Below are positions 44,116-53,147 of a stretch of DNA of 64,000 nucleotides, in pieces; within the stretch, counting starts at the first letter, position 1, and each line of letters opens with the position of its first letter. The translations under genes and the position numbers were made by a program. The notes below the pieces were generated by a model. The model searched no databases. It saw only the letters and a list, made by a program, of their open reading frames with translations, and was not told where the DNA came from. Where the stretch lies: the NCBI RefSeq assembly GCF_020707215.1, contig NZ_JAJFET010000009.1, positions 62,001 to 126,000 of the forward strand. The letters are read 5' to 3'. The DNA is from Sphingomonas sp. PL-96 (GTDB lineage: Bacteria > Pseudomonadota > Alphaproteobacteria > Sphingomonadales > Sphingomonadaceae).

Positions 44116-44960
44116 AAGCGGGGAAGGAATTGCCAGGTCAGCTTGTCAAGCTGGCGCTTCGCTGCGTCTGTTGCGTAGTCGACAGCTAGGTCGACTACTC
44201 GACTGGCAAGTGAAGCCGCAATGCCAACTCCAACTTCGATCATGTTGTCCTTCGTCTGCTCGAAGCGCTGATGAAGTCTGGCGATGCCTTGGTCCAACAT
44301 GTTCTGAAGTTTCTCAGTGAGTTGAAAGCGATTGTCTATCCAATCGAGCGCCAAACCGGCGCCTACGCCGACGACTACCGCCACCGCCAATGGACCCAGT
44401 GCAAACGTGCCGATCGCGGTACCCATGGCTAGTGCACCTGCGGTAACGCCGATTGCACTGCCGATCGCAACCTTCACTACATCGCTAGCAATGGCCCCGA
44501 GCAGACCTCCCAGTGTGGCTTCGTCCCGCATGACATAGTCGGCGATGTTCCAAGCCGTGAGCAGGAAAATCGATACGATGCCGCCGCTCCTGGCCGATGC
44601 TTTGACGCCGGCGAGCCCCAGCCCCATGTTGACCACTTTCGCGTTCTGCACCCCGTATCGGGTGCCGGTCAGGATTCGCCGCAATCCTGGATGCCCCTTA
44701 AACACGATGTGCGCTTTGCCCCCATAGTTCTTGAAATAGACGCGCCCAATCGGTGTCCCCAAATCCTTGGCCAGCTTGGCCAGAAGGGCAAGGTCAGTCG
44801 CCGTCGAGAAGTAGTTCGCTGCGAACCGGCTCTCGGTCTTGTAGCGGCGCCAAAGTTAGTTAGCCTGGAGCTGCGTCACCTGATTGGCTGCCACCTTTGC
44901 AGACAGCCAAAGCCGCATCATTGCGTCGCGGTCGAGAACGTAAATCTGCTGATCTTGCAT
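44112..44960 (-). pseudogene. Putative pore-forming toxin, module B, with premature stop
   Basis: ATG 44960. Same length (849 bases) as module A and homologous throughout: MQDQQIYVLDRDAMMRLWLS, then TAA at 44858-44856 (codon 35) where module A has Lys. The frame continues RFAANYFSTATDLALLAKLA, IVFKGHPGLRRILTGTRYGV, SGGIVSIFLLTAWNIADYVM, a Gly/Ala hydrophobic hairpin and LDWIDNRFQLTEKLQNMLDQ, ending TWQFLPRF. A single substitution explains the stop. A TTG near 44762 could allow a shorter product. Otherwise conserved, so inactivation looks recent. Confidence 0.65.
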
Positions 44961-44980
44961 GCTCTAACTACTCCGAGTCA

Positions 44981-45484
44981 TCAGGTTGCAAGCGGCACGA
45001 CCTTCTGTGCCTGAACCGCGTAACGTTGCTCGCCGACGCGGAAGCCGCTGGGCGCCTCCCACGCGACCTCCGCGTCGGGTCCCGCTTTATCACTCAAGCA
45101 ACTCTCCGCGAGTGCTGCGAACACTTCCTTGCGTTCTTGCAAAGAAAACGCACGCACGTAGCTCTCGATGCCATTGGCACAATGTCCATCCGGGCTCGCT
45201 CTGCTGGCGTATCGGTCGAGCAGCACGATAACGCCATCGTCGGTTTGCCCGATCCGCTCGCTGTCGTGCCGCCGGGCAGGGTCGATCTTGCTGATGTCGA
45301 TCGCGAACGGCACTTCGACAGTCACTCCATCACGCGTCGACTTATACACGCCGCCGCCATCGCGAAGGTCGAGTTGATCAAGTTCCATGGAGCTTACGGC
45401 GGCCTCGGCAGGCGGATCTGCCGGCGCGGGCGCGCAGGCGCTCAAGCAAGAGGCCGTAACCAACCCGGCTATTAGAGCGCGCAT
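44981..45484 (-). CDS. Lipoprotein of module B
   Basis: 167 residues from ATG 45484 with GGGAGG 6 bases upstream. MRALIAGLVTASCLSAC is a lipoprotein signal with lipobox LSAC, then a Pro/Ala linker. The mature domain resembles module A: HDSERIGQTDDGVIVLLDRY, HCANGIESYVRAFSLQERK and AESCLSDK share both Cys and the CANG.ES.VR block. It ends 20 bases before the toxin-like start. Envelope-anchored. Partner or immunity role inferred from context. Confidence 0.7.
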   Translation of the reverse strand: MRALIAGLVTASCLSACAPAPADPPAEAAVSSMELDQLDLRDGGGVYKSTRDGVTVEVPFAIDISKIDPARRHDSERIGQTDDGVIVLLDRYASRASPDGHCANGIESYVRAFSLQERKEVFAALAESCLSDKAGPDAEVAWEAPSGFRVGEQRYAVQAQKVVPLAT

Positions 45485-45792
45485 TCTTCGTCCTCCCGCC
45501 GAGAGGCTCCCGCAGAAGGAAGCCAGCGTCAACAAGTGTTCGACAACCTCCGTTTCAAGCAAGGTAGCTCAAAACCCAGAAACTACCAGCTTGTGCCCCG
45601 CTTATCCTGCTTTCGGTGCCCCGTTGCCTGAAAGCTGCCCGCCCGAAATCCACCCGCGATCGGCCGCCAGCATGCTACGGTAACTGACCCAGCGGTAGCG
45701 CCATCTGAGGGCGCACGGGAGGGATGGGGCGGTGACGCGGGGTGGTTGCCAGCAATGAATTCCCGGCATGCTCTTTGCCGCTGCTCAACTAA
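45485..45792. other. 308 bases upstream of module B
   Basis: No gene recognised on either strand. Presumably carries the promoter of module B on the minus strand; the ribosome binding site GGGAGG at about 45492-45497 belongs to the lipoprotein. No clear -35/-10 pair or inverted repeat was identified. Confidence 0.4.
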
Positions 45793-46389
45793 TCAGTTTG
45801 CGCCGATCGATCGCGCTTCGTCGGTGCCGATCCAGCCTTTGGTCGTCGGCCCCTCGCCTGAGGCGTACTCTACGAGCATCGCGTTGCCGCTCTGGCGGAT
45901 TACCCCGACCAGATCGCCCTTCACCACATAGCGGGCCCCCGGTCTGCCAGTAGGTGACGCGCGGAACCTGGCGCGCGGGACGGCCACTTGCGCGAGGTCG
46001 GTCCATCCGGCGGTCAACGTTCGGGAGCCCGTCAACGCCTCGCCCTTCGGCACGAAGCACCCGCCGAACCGGTTGACGTCAGGTACGTCGAGCGTGAGTT
46101 CATCGTCGCGCAAGCTGAGCGTCCCTGTCGCTGGGGGCGCGCCCAACCCCTTTGCAGTCACGTTGGCGCGCCCATCTGGACGGAGTGTACCTGAAAAGGT
46201 GAAGGAACAGGTTCTAGCCGGCGCATTTGGTCCAAGATGGCCTTGCTCCTCCAGGTAGCGACCAACGATGCGGCTTCCCTGTACAGCTACGTCGAACATT
46301 TCGAACTGTCCGCTCGCGGGTCCAGCCGCTGTCGCACACCCAGGAACAGCTATGAGTGCGGCGACCGTTAGTACGACAAAGTATCTCAT
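45793..46389 (-). CDS. Lipoprotein with C-terminal SH3-like domain
   Basis: 198 residues, ATG 46389: MRYFVVLTVAALIAVPGC is a lipoprotein signal (lipobox VPGC). The mature protein has a beta-rich middle (ARTCSFTFSGTLRPDGRANV) and a C-terminal stretch GARYVVKGDLVGVIRQSGNA, LVEYASGEGPTTKGWI that looks like a bacterial SH3 domain. It has no CANG motif, so it is not a third copy of the module lipoproteins. Same strand and upstream of module B, but separated by 308 bases. Confidence 0.65.
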   Translation of the reverse strand: MRYFVVLTVAALIAVPGCATAAGPASGQFEMFDVAVQGSRIVGRYLEEQGHLGPNAPARTCSFTFSGTLRPDGRANVTAKGLGAPPATGTLSLRDDELTLDVPDVNRFGGCFVPKGEALTGSRTLTAGWTDLAQVAVPRARFRASPTGRPGARYVVKGDLVGVIRQSGNAMLVEYASGEGPTTKGWIGTDEARSIGAN

Positions 46390-46505
46390 TATCTTGCTTT
46401 TCAGTCCGTCTTGAATTGCAATATCTCTGTCATATCACATTTGATCTGCACCAACAGATTCGAAAACAAGAGGACGCAAGTCCTTTCTCCATTGCCTCAG
46501 CCATG

Positions 46506-46775
46506 CTAACCTTGATTTCGCAGGAAGGTGCAAACAGGTATCCGGGAAAGGCAGCGGGAATCGGGGGAAAGCTTCGGCGAGCGAGTGATCACGTCTCGCA
46601 GCGGTGCCGCAAGTTCCACGTCGAAGGCGCGCAATTCAGGATGTTGGGGGACACGCTGCATCGCTTGCAAGACCAGCGGGCCGAGTTCGACACCGTTGCG
46701 CAGCGGAATGACGTCGGCTGCATGGCAGCTGCCAGATCTCAGCAATACATCGAAGAAGGACCCAATCCCGGCCAT
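46506..46775 (-). CDS. Hypothetical protein, possibly the 3' half of a split gene
   Basis: 89 residues from ATG 46775: MAGIGSFFDVLLRSGSCHAA, DVIPLRNGVELGPLVLQAMQ and PELRAFDVELAAPLRDVITR. Directly upstream in the same frame, before a TGA, lies MGDPKRLAGLAQAVGPLTGT from ATG 46869, so a nonsense change may have split a gene of about 120 residues. Not recognised, moderate confidence that it codes. Confidence 0.35.
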   Translation of the reverse strand: MAGIGSFFDVLLRSGSCHAADVIPLRNGVELGPLVLQAMQRVPQHPELRAFDVELAAPLRDVITRSPKLSPDSRCLSRIPVCTFLRNQG

Positions 46776-46980
46776 TCACGCGTCCCATTGCGCCAGTGGA
46801 AGCCTGCCGCTCGTTCCTGTGAGCGGACCGACCGCTTGGGCGAGCCCAGCCAGCCGCTTGGGATCGCCCATTGTGGGGACTTGGCGGTCGGTCTGCTTGC
46901 GGAAAGGGACTAGCGAGAGCGGTCGTCCTTGGGCCGGGTTCATCGGACGCGGCATTGATCAGGCGGTGGCTTGCGTCGCG

Positions 46981-47505
46981 TCAATCGGGCAGCCAGCGCT
47001 GAGTGTCTGTTCCCGTGTCGCTGGTCGTTGCACTCGACAAGCTTTCGAACTCGATCAACAATCCCCAGGGCGTCAGGCCGAAACGGCCGCGATTGCCTGG
47101 TCCGGCCTCCTGGCCCGTAAGGTCGTAGGGCCCCTCCAGCAATGCGCCCCCGGCTGCCACGAAGCGTGCCGTTGTCGCATCGATGTCGTCGACCGTGAGG
47201 CTGAAGTGGCTGATGCCCTGATCGGCGATGCCGCTCGAACGCCGACTTGTCGGATGATCGATCTCGAACACCTCTAGGTTGGCGCCGTTGCCGAGCCGAA
47301 GCATGGTCACTGCGACGATCGCGGTGCCCTGCGCCAATCCGTTCTTGGGCGCGAGTTCCCGTGCCCGCATCGGATCGCCATCACGCGTGGTGAGCGAGAA
47401 CAGGGGCTCGGCGCCAAACGCCTCCTTGAAGAAGTGGATCGCGGCGTCGTGATCGGGCACCGTGATCCCGACATGCTCGATTCCGCGTGGACGATCATCG
47501 GTCAT
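46981..47505 (-). CDS. VOC/glyoxalase-family protein
   Basis: 174 residues from ATG 47505, GAAGG 6 bases upstream. Two beta-alpha-beta-beta units: IEHVGITVPDHDAAIHFFKE with the metal-ligand-type His, MLRLGNGANLEVFEIDH, then GISHFSLTVDDIDATTARFV and PWGLLIEFES carrying the later His and Glu ligands. VOC enzymes include glyoxalases and dioxygenases; the reaction here is unknown. It lies last in an operon after a sugar porter and an EamA transporter, with 2 bases between it and the porter. Confidence 0.8.
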   Translation of the reverse strand: MTDDRPRGIEHVGITVPDHDAAIHFFKEAFGAEPLFSLTTRDGDPMRARELAPKNGLAQGTAIVAVTMLRLGNGANLEVFEIDHPTSRRSSGIADQGISHFSLTVDDIDATTARFVAAGGALLEGPYDLTGQEAGPGNRGRFGLTPWGLLIEFESLSSATTSDTGTDTQRWLPD

Positions 47506-47507
47506 TG

Positions 47508-48908
47508 TTACACCTTCGCTTGAGGGTTGGTGGAAAACAGGCGGTCGATCTGTTCGAGCGATCGCCCGCGCGTTTCGGGTACGCGCCGCCACACGAACAG
47601 GAGGGCGGCGACGCCGATCGCCGCGAACAGCCCGAAGGCGCCGCCGTTGCCGAGCGCGTCGTTGAGAACGGGAAAGCTTACGGTAACCGCGAGATTGGTC
47701 ACCCACATCATGCCGGCCGACAGGCTCATTGCCCGGCCGCGGATCGCCTGCGGGAAAATCTCGGAGGCGAGCACGTAGTAGCAGGCGCCCAGGCTGAATG
47801 CGAAAAAGGCGATAAAGCCACACAGGCAGGTGGCCGCGAATACCAGCGACGACGCTCCGGCGACCGAGCCCACGGACAGGGCTGTCAGCATGAGGGTCAT
47901 GCCTCCAATCCCCCACAGCAGCAGCGGCCTGCGCCCGGCGCGGTCCATCAACCGCAATGCCACCAGCGTGAAGAGAACATTGACCGCGCCCACCGCGGCG
48001 GTGGCGAGGATGGCTCGCGCCGGGGTGTCGGCTCCGGCGCGCTCGAAGATGCGCGGTGCGAAGTACAGCACCGCGTTGATCCCGGTCGCCTGCTGGAAGA
48101 AGGGAAGCAGCAGGCCGACCAGCAGCACACGGCGATAGCGCGGCTGCAACAACGTCGACCAGCGTGCCTCTGTGCCCTGGGCGCGTGCATCGCGGCGCAG
48201 CAGCCTCAGTTCCGCGTCGATGGCATCGTCCGGGCGCATTCGCGCAAGCACCTCGCGGGCTTCATCGAACCGCCCCTGCGCGGCGAGCCAGCGCGGGCTC
48301 GCCGGCAGCAACAGGATGCCGAGCGCCAGCAAGGCGCCTGGCAGCACACCGAAACCCAGCATCCAGCGCCAGCTGTACGCCCAATCTGCAATCGACCAGG
48401 ACAGCAGGTAGGAGCCGAGCATGCCGGTGACGATGCACAGCGAGTTGAAGGTGACGATGGTGCCGCGCTGCGCCGGTGGTGAAATTTCGGCAAGGTAGAT
48501 CGGCGTCACCATCGACGCGACACCCACCGCCATGCCGACAAGCACCCGCCCAGCCACCAGCATCCCGATACCCGGGGCCACAGCGCATAGCGCGGACGAG
48601 ATCACGAACAGCACAGCACAGGCGAAGATGAGCAGCCGCCGGCCGAACCGGTCGGCAAGCTGGCCGCCGATCGCAACACCGCCGACCGCCCCCACCAGCA
48701 CTGCCCCGGCGACCAAGCCTTCCATCCACTCCGACAGCGCGAAGTCCTCACGGATGAACAGCAGCGCGCCGGCAATGATCCCAGTGTCGTAGCCGAACAG
48801 GAGGCCACCGAGCGAGGCAATGGCCGCAACCAGCCAGAAGCGGGAGGGCGCGCCATCCGCGGCGGCCGGTTGGACAGGATCAGTGGAACGCGGCGTAGCA
48901 ATCTGCAT
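47508..48908 (-). CDS. MFS sugar porter
   Basis: 466 residues from ATG 48908. Full sugar-porter signatures: GGLLFGYDTGIIAGALLFI in the first helix, GQLADRFGRRLLIFACAVLF loop, a central PASPRWLAAQGRFDEAREVL, FFQQATGINAVLYFAPRIFE before helix 7, and the C-terminal VPETRGRSLEQID. Twelve membrane segments. Imports a hexose or pentose with protons; the QQATGIN region is xylose/galactose/glucose-type. Together with the divergent LacI regulator, it suggests sugar-induced uptake. Confidence 0.9.
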   Translation of the reverse strand: MQIATPRSTDPVQPAAADGAPSRFWLVAAIASLGGLLFGYDTGIIAGALLFIREDFALSEWMEGLVAGAVLVGAVGGVAIGGQLADRFGRRLLIFACAVLFVISSALCAVAPGIGMLVAGRVLVGMAVGVASMVTPIYLAEISPPAQRGTIVTFNSLCIVTGMLGSYLLSWSIADWAYSWRWMLGFGVLPGALLALGILLLPASPRWLAAQGRFDEAREVLARMRPDDAIDAELRLLRRDARAQGTEARWSTLLQPRYRRVLLVGLLLPFFQQATGINAVLYFAPRIFERAGADTPARAILATAAVGAVNVLFTLVALRLMDRAGRRPLLLWGIGGMTLMLTALSVGSVAGASSLVFAATCLCGFIAFFAFSLGACYYVLASEIFPQAIRGRAMSLSAGMMWVTNLAVTVSFPVLNDALGNGGAFGLFAAIGVAALLFVWRRVPETRGRSLEQIDRLFSTNPQAKV

Positions 48909-48949
48909 GGAGAGGGGTCGAAGCTCCTGGTTGGAAACGAAAGAAAGGA

Positions 48950-49891
48950 TCAGCGCGGGCGCATCGGCAGGCGTCGCCGCCATGCGGGCAGGCGCACGCG
49001 CTCGCGGAGCCAGGTGAGCAGGCCGGCAAGGACGATCACCGCAATGCCGAGGAAGGTTGCCGCATCCACCGGCTGACGGAACAGACAATAGCTGAACAGC
49101 ACTGCCCAGATCATCTGGCTGTACTGCGGTGGAGCCACTTGGCTGGCGGGGAGGCGGAGCGTCGCCGTCATCAGCAACGCCTGACCAGCCGCTGCTAACA
49201 GCCCATAGCTGGCCAGCAGCACCAGATCGGCAAGTGCCGGAACCGTGAAGGCCGGCAGCATCAGCACGCCATTGACGAGCAAGGGACCTATCAGCCCTGC
49301 ACCGAACAGCGACATCCGCTTCTCCTGGGGACTGGCGAGCCGGAAGCTGATGATCGACAGCGCCGAGGTGAAGCCCGCTGCCAGCGCAGCAACATGGCCG
49401 GGGCCGATCGCGCGCAACCCCGGACGCAGGACAATCAGCACGCCGACAAAGCCGAGCACCACTGCCGCCCAGCGCCATGGACCGACGATTTCCTTGAGGA
49501 AGACCACCGACAACAACGTGACAAACAGCGGCATCAGAAAGATCAGCGCAAAGGCTTCGGGCATGGGCAGCCGGGTAAAGGCGATGACGCTGCAAACGGT
49601 GCAGGCGGCGCTGGCGCCAGCGCGCAGCAGCCACAGAGGCCGGTTGGTTGTGCGCAGCAGATCGCCCAGCCGCTCGTCGGGCTTGCGGATGAACGGCAAG
49701 GCCGCAAAGCCCAGCAATGCGCCAACAAAGGCGGCCTCGAACGGATTGATCCTGCCTTCCACCAGCTTCACCGAGGCATCGCTGATCGCGAAGGCGGCAT
49801 AGGACAAAAACGCGATCAGCAGGGCGGGCAAGGAGGGTTCCGAACAAGGGTTGGGTTGACAATGAACTGCCAGACGGCGGAGAAGTTGCAT
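48950..49891 (-). CDS. EamA-family (DMT) transporter
   Basis: Up to 313 residues from ATG 49891, although that ATG lies inside a 16-bp palindrome and a TTG some 22 codons later may be the true start. Ten membrane segments in two EamA repeats: LIAFLSYAAFAISDASVKLV begins the first and GHVAALAAGFTSALSIISFR the second. DMT carriers export or import small metabolites; substrate unknown. It is first in the operon EamA, sugar porter, VOC protein, all reading left. Confidence 0.8.
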   Translation of the reverse strand: MQLLRRLAVHCQPNPCSEPSLPALLIAFLSYAAFAISDASVKLVEGRINPFEAAFVGALLGFAALPFIRKPDERLGDLLRTTNRPLWLLRAGASAACTVCSVIAFTRLPMPEAFALIFLMPLFVTLLSVVFLKEIVGPWRWAAVVLGFVGVLIVLRPGLRAIGPGHVAALAAGFTSALSIISFRLASPQEKRMSLFGAGLIGPLLVNGVLMLPAFTVPALADLVLLASYGLLAAAGQALLMTATLRLPASQVAPPQYSQMIWAVLFSYCLFRQPVDAATFLGIAVIVLAGLLTWLRERVRLPAWRRRLPMRPR

Positions 49892-49901
49892 AGCTATGCA
49901 A
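49886..49901. promoter_or_regulatory. Perfect 16-bp palindrome, probable LacI-family operator
   Basis: TTGCATAGCTATGCAA at 49886-49901 is perfectly self-complementary with a central AGCT, the form and length of LacI/GalR operators. It lies between the divergent EamA operon and the LacI-type gene, overlapping the first possible start of the EamA gene. Binding by the adjacent regulator is inferred. Confidence 0.7.
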
Positions 49902-49945
49902 TGCAGGGGTGAGGAAATGGTCCGGCGATCGGAGGCAACGGCGCG

Positions 49946-50935
49946 ATGAGCCTGCGGCGGCCCACCTCGATCGACGTAGCGCGAGAGGCTCAGGTCTCGC
50001 AGTCGGCTGTCTCACGGACCTTTACGCCGGGCGCCAGCGTCTCGCCTGCCACCCGCGCCAAGGTGCTCGCGGCCGCAACGAAGCTCGGCTACCAACCCAA
50101 TATGCTGCCTCGCCTGTTGCAGAACGAGCAGACGGGGATCGTCGCCATCGTCACCGGCGACTTGAGCCATCCTTTCTATGCCGAGGTGCTGGGAACGCTG
50201 ACCGCGGCGTTGCGCCAGGCGGGCCGAATGGTGATGCTGGTGAATGTCGACAGCGACACCGCCCTCGACGCAGTCGTGGCGGACCTGACCCGCTACCGCG
50301 TCGACGCCGTGGTGAGCGCGCTCGCCGTGCAGACCAGGGCTGCCGCAGACACGATCGCGGCGATGCGCACCCCCGTGATCCAGCTAGCGCATGGGGTACG
50401 CAGCAAGGGCATCTGGACGGTCAACGTCGACAATCACGCGGTCGGCCGACAGGCAGCCGATCTGCTGCTCGCCCGTGGCGGCTCCCGGTTCGGCTACCTT
50501 GCTGGGCCGGATACGCCGACGCAGCGCCGCCGCGAGCAAGGGTATGTGGCGCGCCTTCGCGACCTCGGCCATGCCGTCGTGGTCGGGCGCAGCGCCTCGT
50601 TCACGCATCGAGGCGGGTTCGACGCGGCAACGCGCCTGCTCTCAGCGGAGCCGATCAACGCGCTGTTCTGCGTGAACGACCTGGTAGCGTGCGGCGCGAT
50701 CGACGCAGCCCATCAGGCTGAGCTCGCCGTGCCCGCCGGGCTTCGGATCGCTGGCGTCGACAATATCGTCCAGGCCGATTGGCCCGGCTATGCGTTAACC
50801 AGCTTTGATCAACAGGTGGATCAGCTGACGTCGCTGGTGGTGGCAACCGTGAGCGACCTGGAGGCGAGCCCTGCCGAGCAGCTGATCCCGCCGCAGCTTG
50901 TCGAGCGTCGCAGCACCCTGGTAGGGGTCGCGTAA
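49946..50935 (+). CDS. LacI-family transcription regulator
   Basis: 329 residues from ATG 49946. The N-terminal helix-turn-helix TSIDVAREAQVSQSAVSRTF and hinge KLGYQPNMLPRLLQ are standard for the LacI family. The periplasmic-binding-like core follows: VAIVTGDLSHPFYAEVLGTL, VDAVVSALAVQ, FGYLAGPDTPTQRRREQGYV and LRIAGVDNI. It binds a small effector, likely a sugar given the neighbouring porter, and should repress the divergent transport operon through the palindrome at 49886. GAGG-type ribosome binding site upstream. Confidence 0.9.
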   Translation: MSLRRPTSIDVAREAQVSQSAVSRTFTPGASVSPATRAKVLAAATKLGYQPNMLPRLLQNEQTGIVAIVTGDLSHPFYAEVLGTLTAALRQAGRMVMLVNVDSDTALDAVVADLTRYRVDAVVSALAVQTRAAADTIAAMRTPVIQLAHGVRSKGIWTVNVDNHAVGRQAADLLLARGGSRFGYLAGPDTPTQRRREQGYVARLRDLGHAVVVGRSASFTHRGGFDAATRLLSAEPINALFCVNDLVACGAIDAAHQAELAVPAGLRIAGVDNIVQADWPGYALTSFDQQVDQLTSLVVATVSDLEASPAEQLIPPQLVERRSTLVGVA

Positions 50936-51117
50936 CGGCCGGATCTGTTTCCTGTATCAGGGCCACCGGCTCGCCATGCCGCTGAACAGCGGCCGGCATC
51001 CCGGTTGGACAGGTCATGGCGCGACCCGTTCAAGGTCGCCGCCGCAAGGATGGGGCGTCCGTTGTGCGCCAGCCAACCAGGGTCGCGGTGAGAGCCGCCC
51101 GCATCAACGGAATACCG

Positions 51118-52587
51118 TCAGGTCAGACCACGCTCCCGCGCCCAGGCGATGGCTGCAGCTCTCCGGTTGACGCCGATCTTGCCATAGATGCTTGCGACAT
51201 GGTTGCGGACCGTGTTCCTGGACAAGGACAGGGTCTGGGCGATCACTCGGTCATCCTGTCCGCCGCAGATGAGTTCCAGGATCTCGCGCTCACGCGGGGT
51301 AAGGTCGGTCGACTGGACGGTTGTTCTGGTACCGCGCGGGTCCTTCAGATTGACGAGCTTGTCCATGACCGACCGGCTGAACCAGCTGGCGTCCTTCATC
51401 ACCGCCTCGATGGCGTTCACCAGATCCAGTTCGCTGTGCCGGCGCGCGGTGATGTCCTGGAACAGCCACAAGGTGCAGCGTTCACCGTGCAGCACCATCC
51501 GCTCCGCCGAGAGCAGGCAGTCGACCGGCCGGCCCTCCGCATCCGACAGGCGCACGTCACGGTTGCGCAGTCCTCCGGCTCGCGCGATCTCCGATTCCGC
51601 AGCATTCCGCTCCGCCACATCCGCCCAGAGTTCGGGATCGCCTGCCGCGCGACCCAGGAAGCTCGTCGGCGAGTAGCCGGTCAGCTGCCAGAACGCGTCA
51701 TTCGCCTCTATCATGCGATGGTCATCGGGCGAGGTCAGGGCCATCGCCACCGGGGCCATGCGGAACAAGGTCGAGAAATGAGCTTCGCTTTCACGCAGCG
51801 AGCGCTCCGCCTTCCGGCGCGGTTCGAGATCGGCGAAGGTGAACAGCATGCACTTGTCGTCGCTGATCTCGATCGGCTGGCCGGCCAGGATCACGAGCTT
51901 GGTGTGGCCATCGGGAAGCGGCAGTTCGGCTTCCATCTGAGGAATCGTCTTGCCTTCCAGCAGCCGCTGCCGCGCGAACTCGACACGCTCCGCTTCGTTG
52001 AGGACATCCAGCTCGTAGAGGCTTCGCCCGATCACCGCGGTACGCCCATAGCCGGTCATTTCCAGGAACCCGCGGTTTGCCCGTACGAACCGCTGGTCGG
52101 CCAGCCGCAGAATGAGAGCAGGTGCCGGGTTCGCCTGGAACATGGCCTCGAAGCGCGCTTCCGCTTCCGTCTGTTCTGACAGGTCCTGAAGAACCAGAGC
52201 GATGCAGTCGGGCTCCTCATCGTCGCCCGTCATCACGACGTCGCGCACATGGTGAGTCCAGCGCGGCTCGTCTGTGCCCGAGGCACTTACCCGCACGGTA
52301 AGGTCTGGGATGTTTTCGCCTGCCAGCGCGCGCATCACCGGATACTCGCGCGTGTTCAACCGATGGCCGTTGGGCAACGTGAGCGCGAAACGCGTCGCAT
52401 ACTCATCCGCGGTGCTGCCCAGGTCTCCCGCCTCGTCGACGCCGTGCATGGCCAGCGCCGCGTCATTGCACCAGACGATTGTGCCGGACAGATCAATCAG
52501 GATGACGCCGGCGGTAAGGCCGTCGATCAGCTGCTCCAGGTGCTGCAGGGTGCCGCCGGCCAAGGTGGTTGGAATTGGTGTGCCCAT
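51118..52587 (-). CDS. Triple-PAS LuxR-type transcription regulator
   Basis: 489 residues from ATG 52587 (a start 51 bases upstream is possible). Three PAS domains: LIDGLTAGVILIDLSGTIVW near residue 20, MFQANPAPALILRLADQRFV near 155 and LFRMAPVAMALTSPDDHRMI near 280. The C-terminal LuxR helix-turn-helix has LTPREREILELICGGQDDRV and LSRNTVRNHVASIYGKIGV. There is no kinase or receiver domain, so the PAS domains sense directly. It is divergent from the DUF2382-OmpA stress cluster, which it may control. No cofactor residue can be assigned by eye. Confidence 0.85.
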   Translation of the reverse strand: MGTPIPTTLAGGTLQHLEQLIDGLTAGVILIDLSGTIVWCNDAALAMHGVDEAGDLGSTADEYATRFALTLPNGHRLNTREYPVMRALAGENIPDLTVRVSASGTDEPRWTHHVRDVVMTGDDEEPDCIALVLQDLSEQTEAEARFEAMFQANPAPALILRLADQRFVRANRGFLEMTGYGRTAVIGRSLYELDVLNEAERVEFARQRLLEGKTIPQMEAELPLPDGHTKLVILAGQPIEISDDKCMLFTFADLEPRRKAERSLRESEAHFSTLFRMAPVAMALTSPDDHRMIEANDAFWQLTGYSPTSFLGRAAGDPELWADVAERNAAESEIARAGGLRNRDVRLSDAEGRPVDCLLSAERMVLHGERCTLWLFQDITARRHSELDLVNAIEAVMKDASWFSRSVMDKLVNLKDPRGTRTTVQSTDLTPREREILELICGGQDDRVIAQTLSLSRNTVRNHVASIYGKIGVNRRAAAIAWARERGLT

Positions 52588-52760
52588 GACCGGGAAGCGC
52601 GTTCGCGTCGTCGTTGTTCCGCGTTCGCGACGGGGCATCGCGCGCCAGGAGTACTAAGGCCGCTGGTATCGATCTACTAATGTGGATCGTTGTATTTCTG
52701 CACCGCTTGGACCCGGATGAGTCCCCGAGTGGTTGAGGCAGCCGAACTGCAAGGCTTGCC

Positions 52761-53147
52761 ATGTCCGACGACCTTCACATCCCGATCGTTCAGGAAGAGG
52801 CACACGTCTCCAAACGTGTGGTCGCTACCGAGAAGGTACGGGTCAGCACGACGGCCGAGGAACAAGAGGTCCTGGTCCGTGAGACGCTGCGCCGTGAACA
52901 GGTGGATGTCACCCGCGTGCCCATCGGGCGTGAGGTGACGGAAGTGCCTGCAACTCGCACCGAAGGCGACGTCACGATCGTACCGGTCTTCGAAGAGCGG
53001 CTGGTGGTCGAGAAACGCCTGTTCCTTGTCGAGGAGCTGCATGTCCGGCGGACGGTCATCGTCGATCCGGTCGAGCTGCCCACGACGCTGCGTCGGACGC
53101 GAGTGGAGGTCGAGCGGACGCAACTCGATCAACAGGAGGAACATTGA
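52761..53147 (+). CDS. DUF2382 (YsnF/AvaK) domain protein
   Basis: 128 residues, ATG 52761. Nearly all of it is one DUF2382 domain: IPIVQEEAHVSKRVVATEKV, TTAEEQEVLVRETLRREQVD, VPIGREVTEVPATRTEGDVT and VVEKRLFLVEELHVRRTVIV. These proteins are strand-rich, cytoplasmic and linked to general stress, but without known activity. Its stop overlaps the start of the OmpA-like gene (ATGA-type). A second, longer DUF2382 protein is encoded two genes on. Confidence 0.85.
   Translation: MSDDLHIPIVQEEAHVSKRVVATEKVRVSTTAEEQEVLVRETLRREQVDVTRVPIGREVTEVPATRTEGDVTIVPVFEERLVVEKRLFLVEELHVRRTVIVDPVELPTTLRRTRVEVERTQLDQQEEH

Noticed and set aside
48909..50015. Upstream extension of the sugar porter to 835 residues
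   Set aside because: The extension overlaps the EamA gene in another frame and has no family resemblance; the porter begins normally at ATG 48908.
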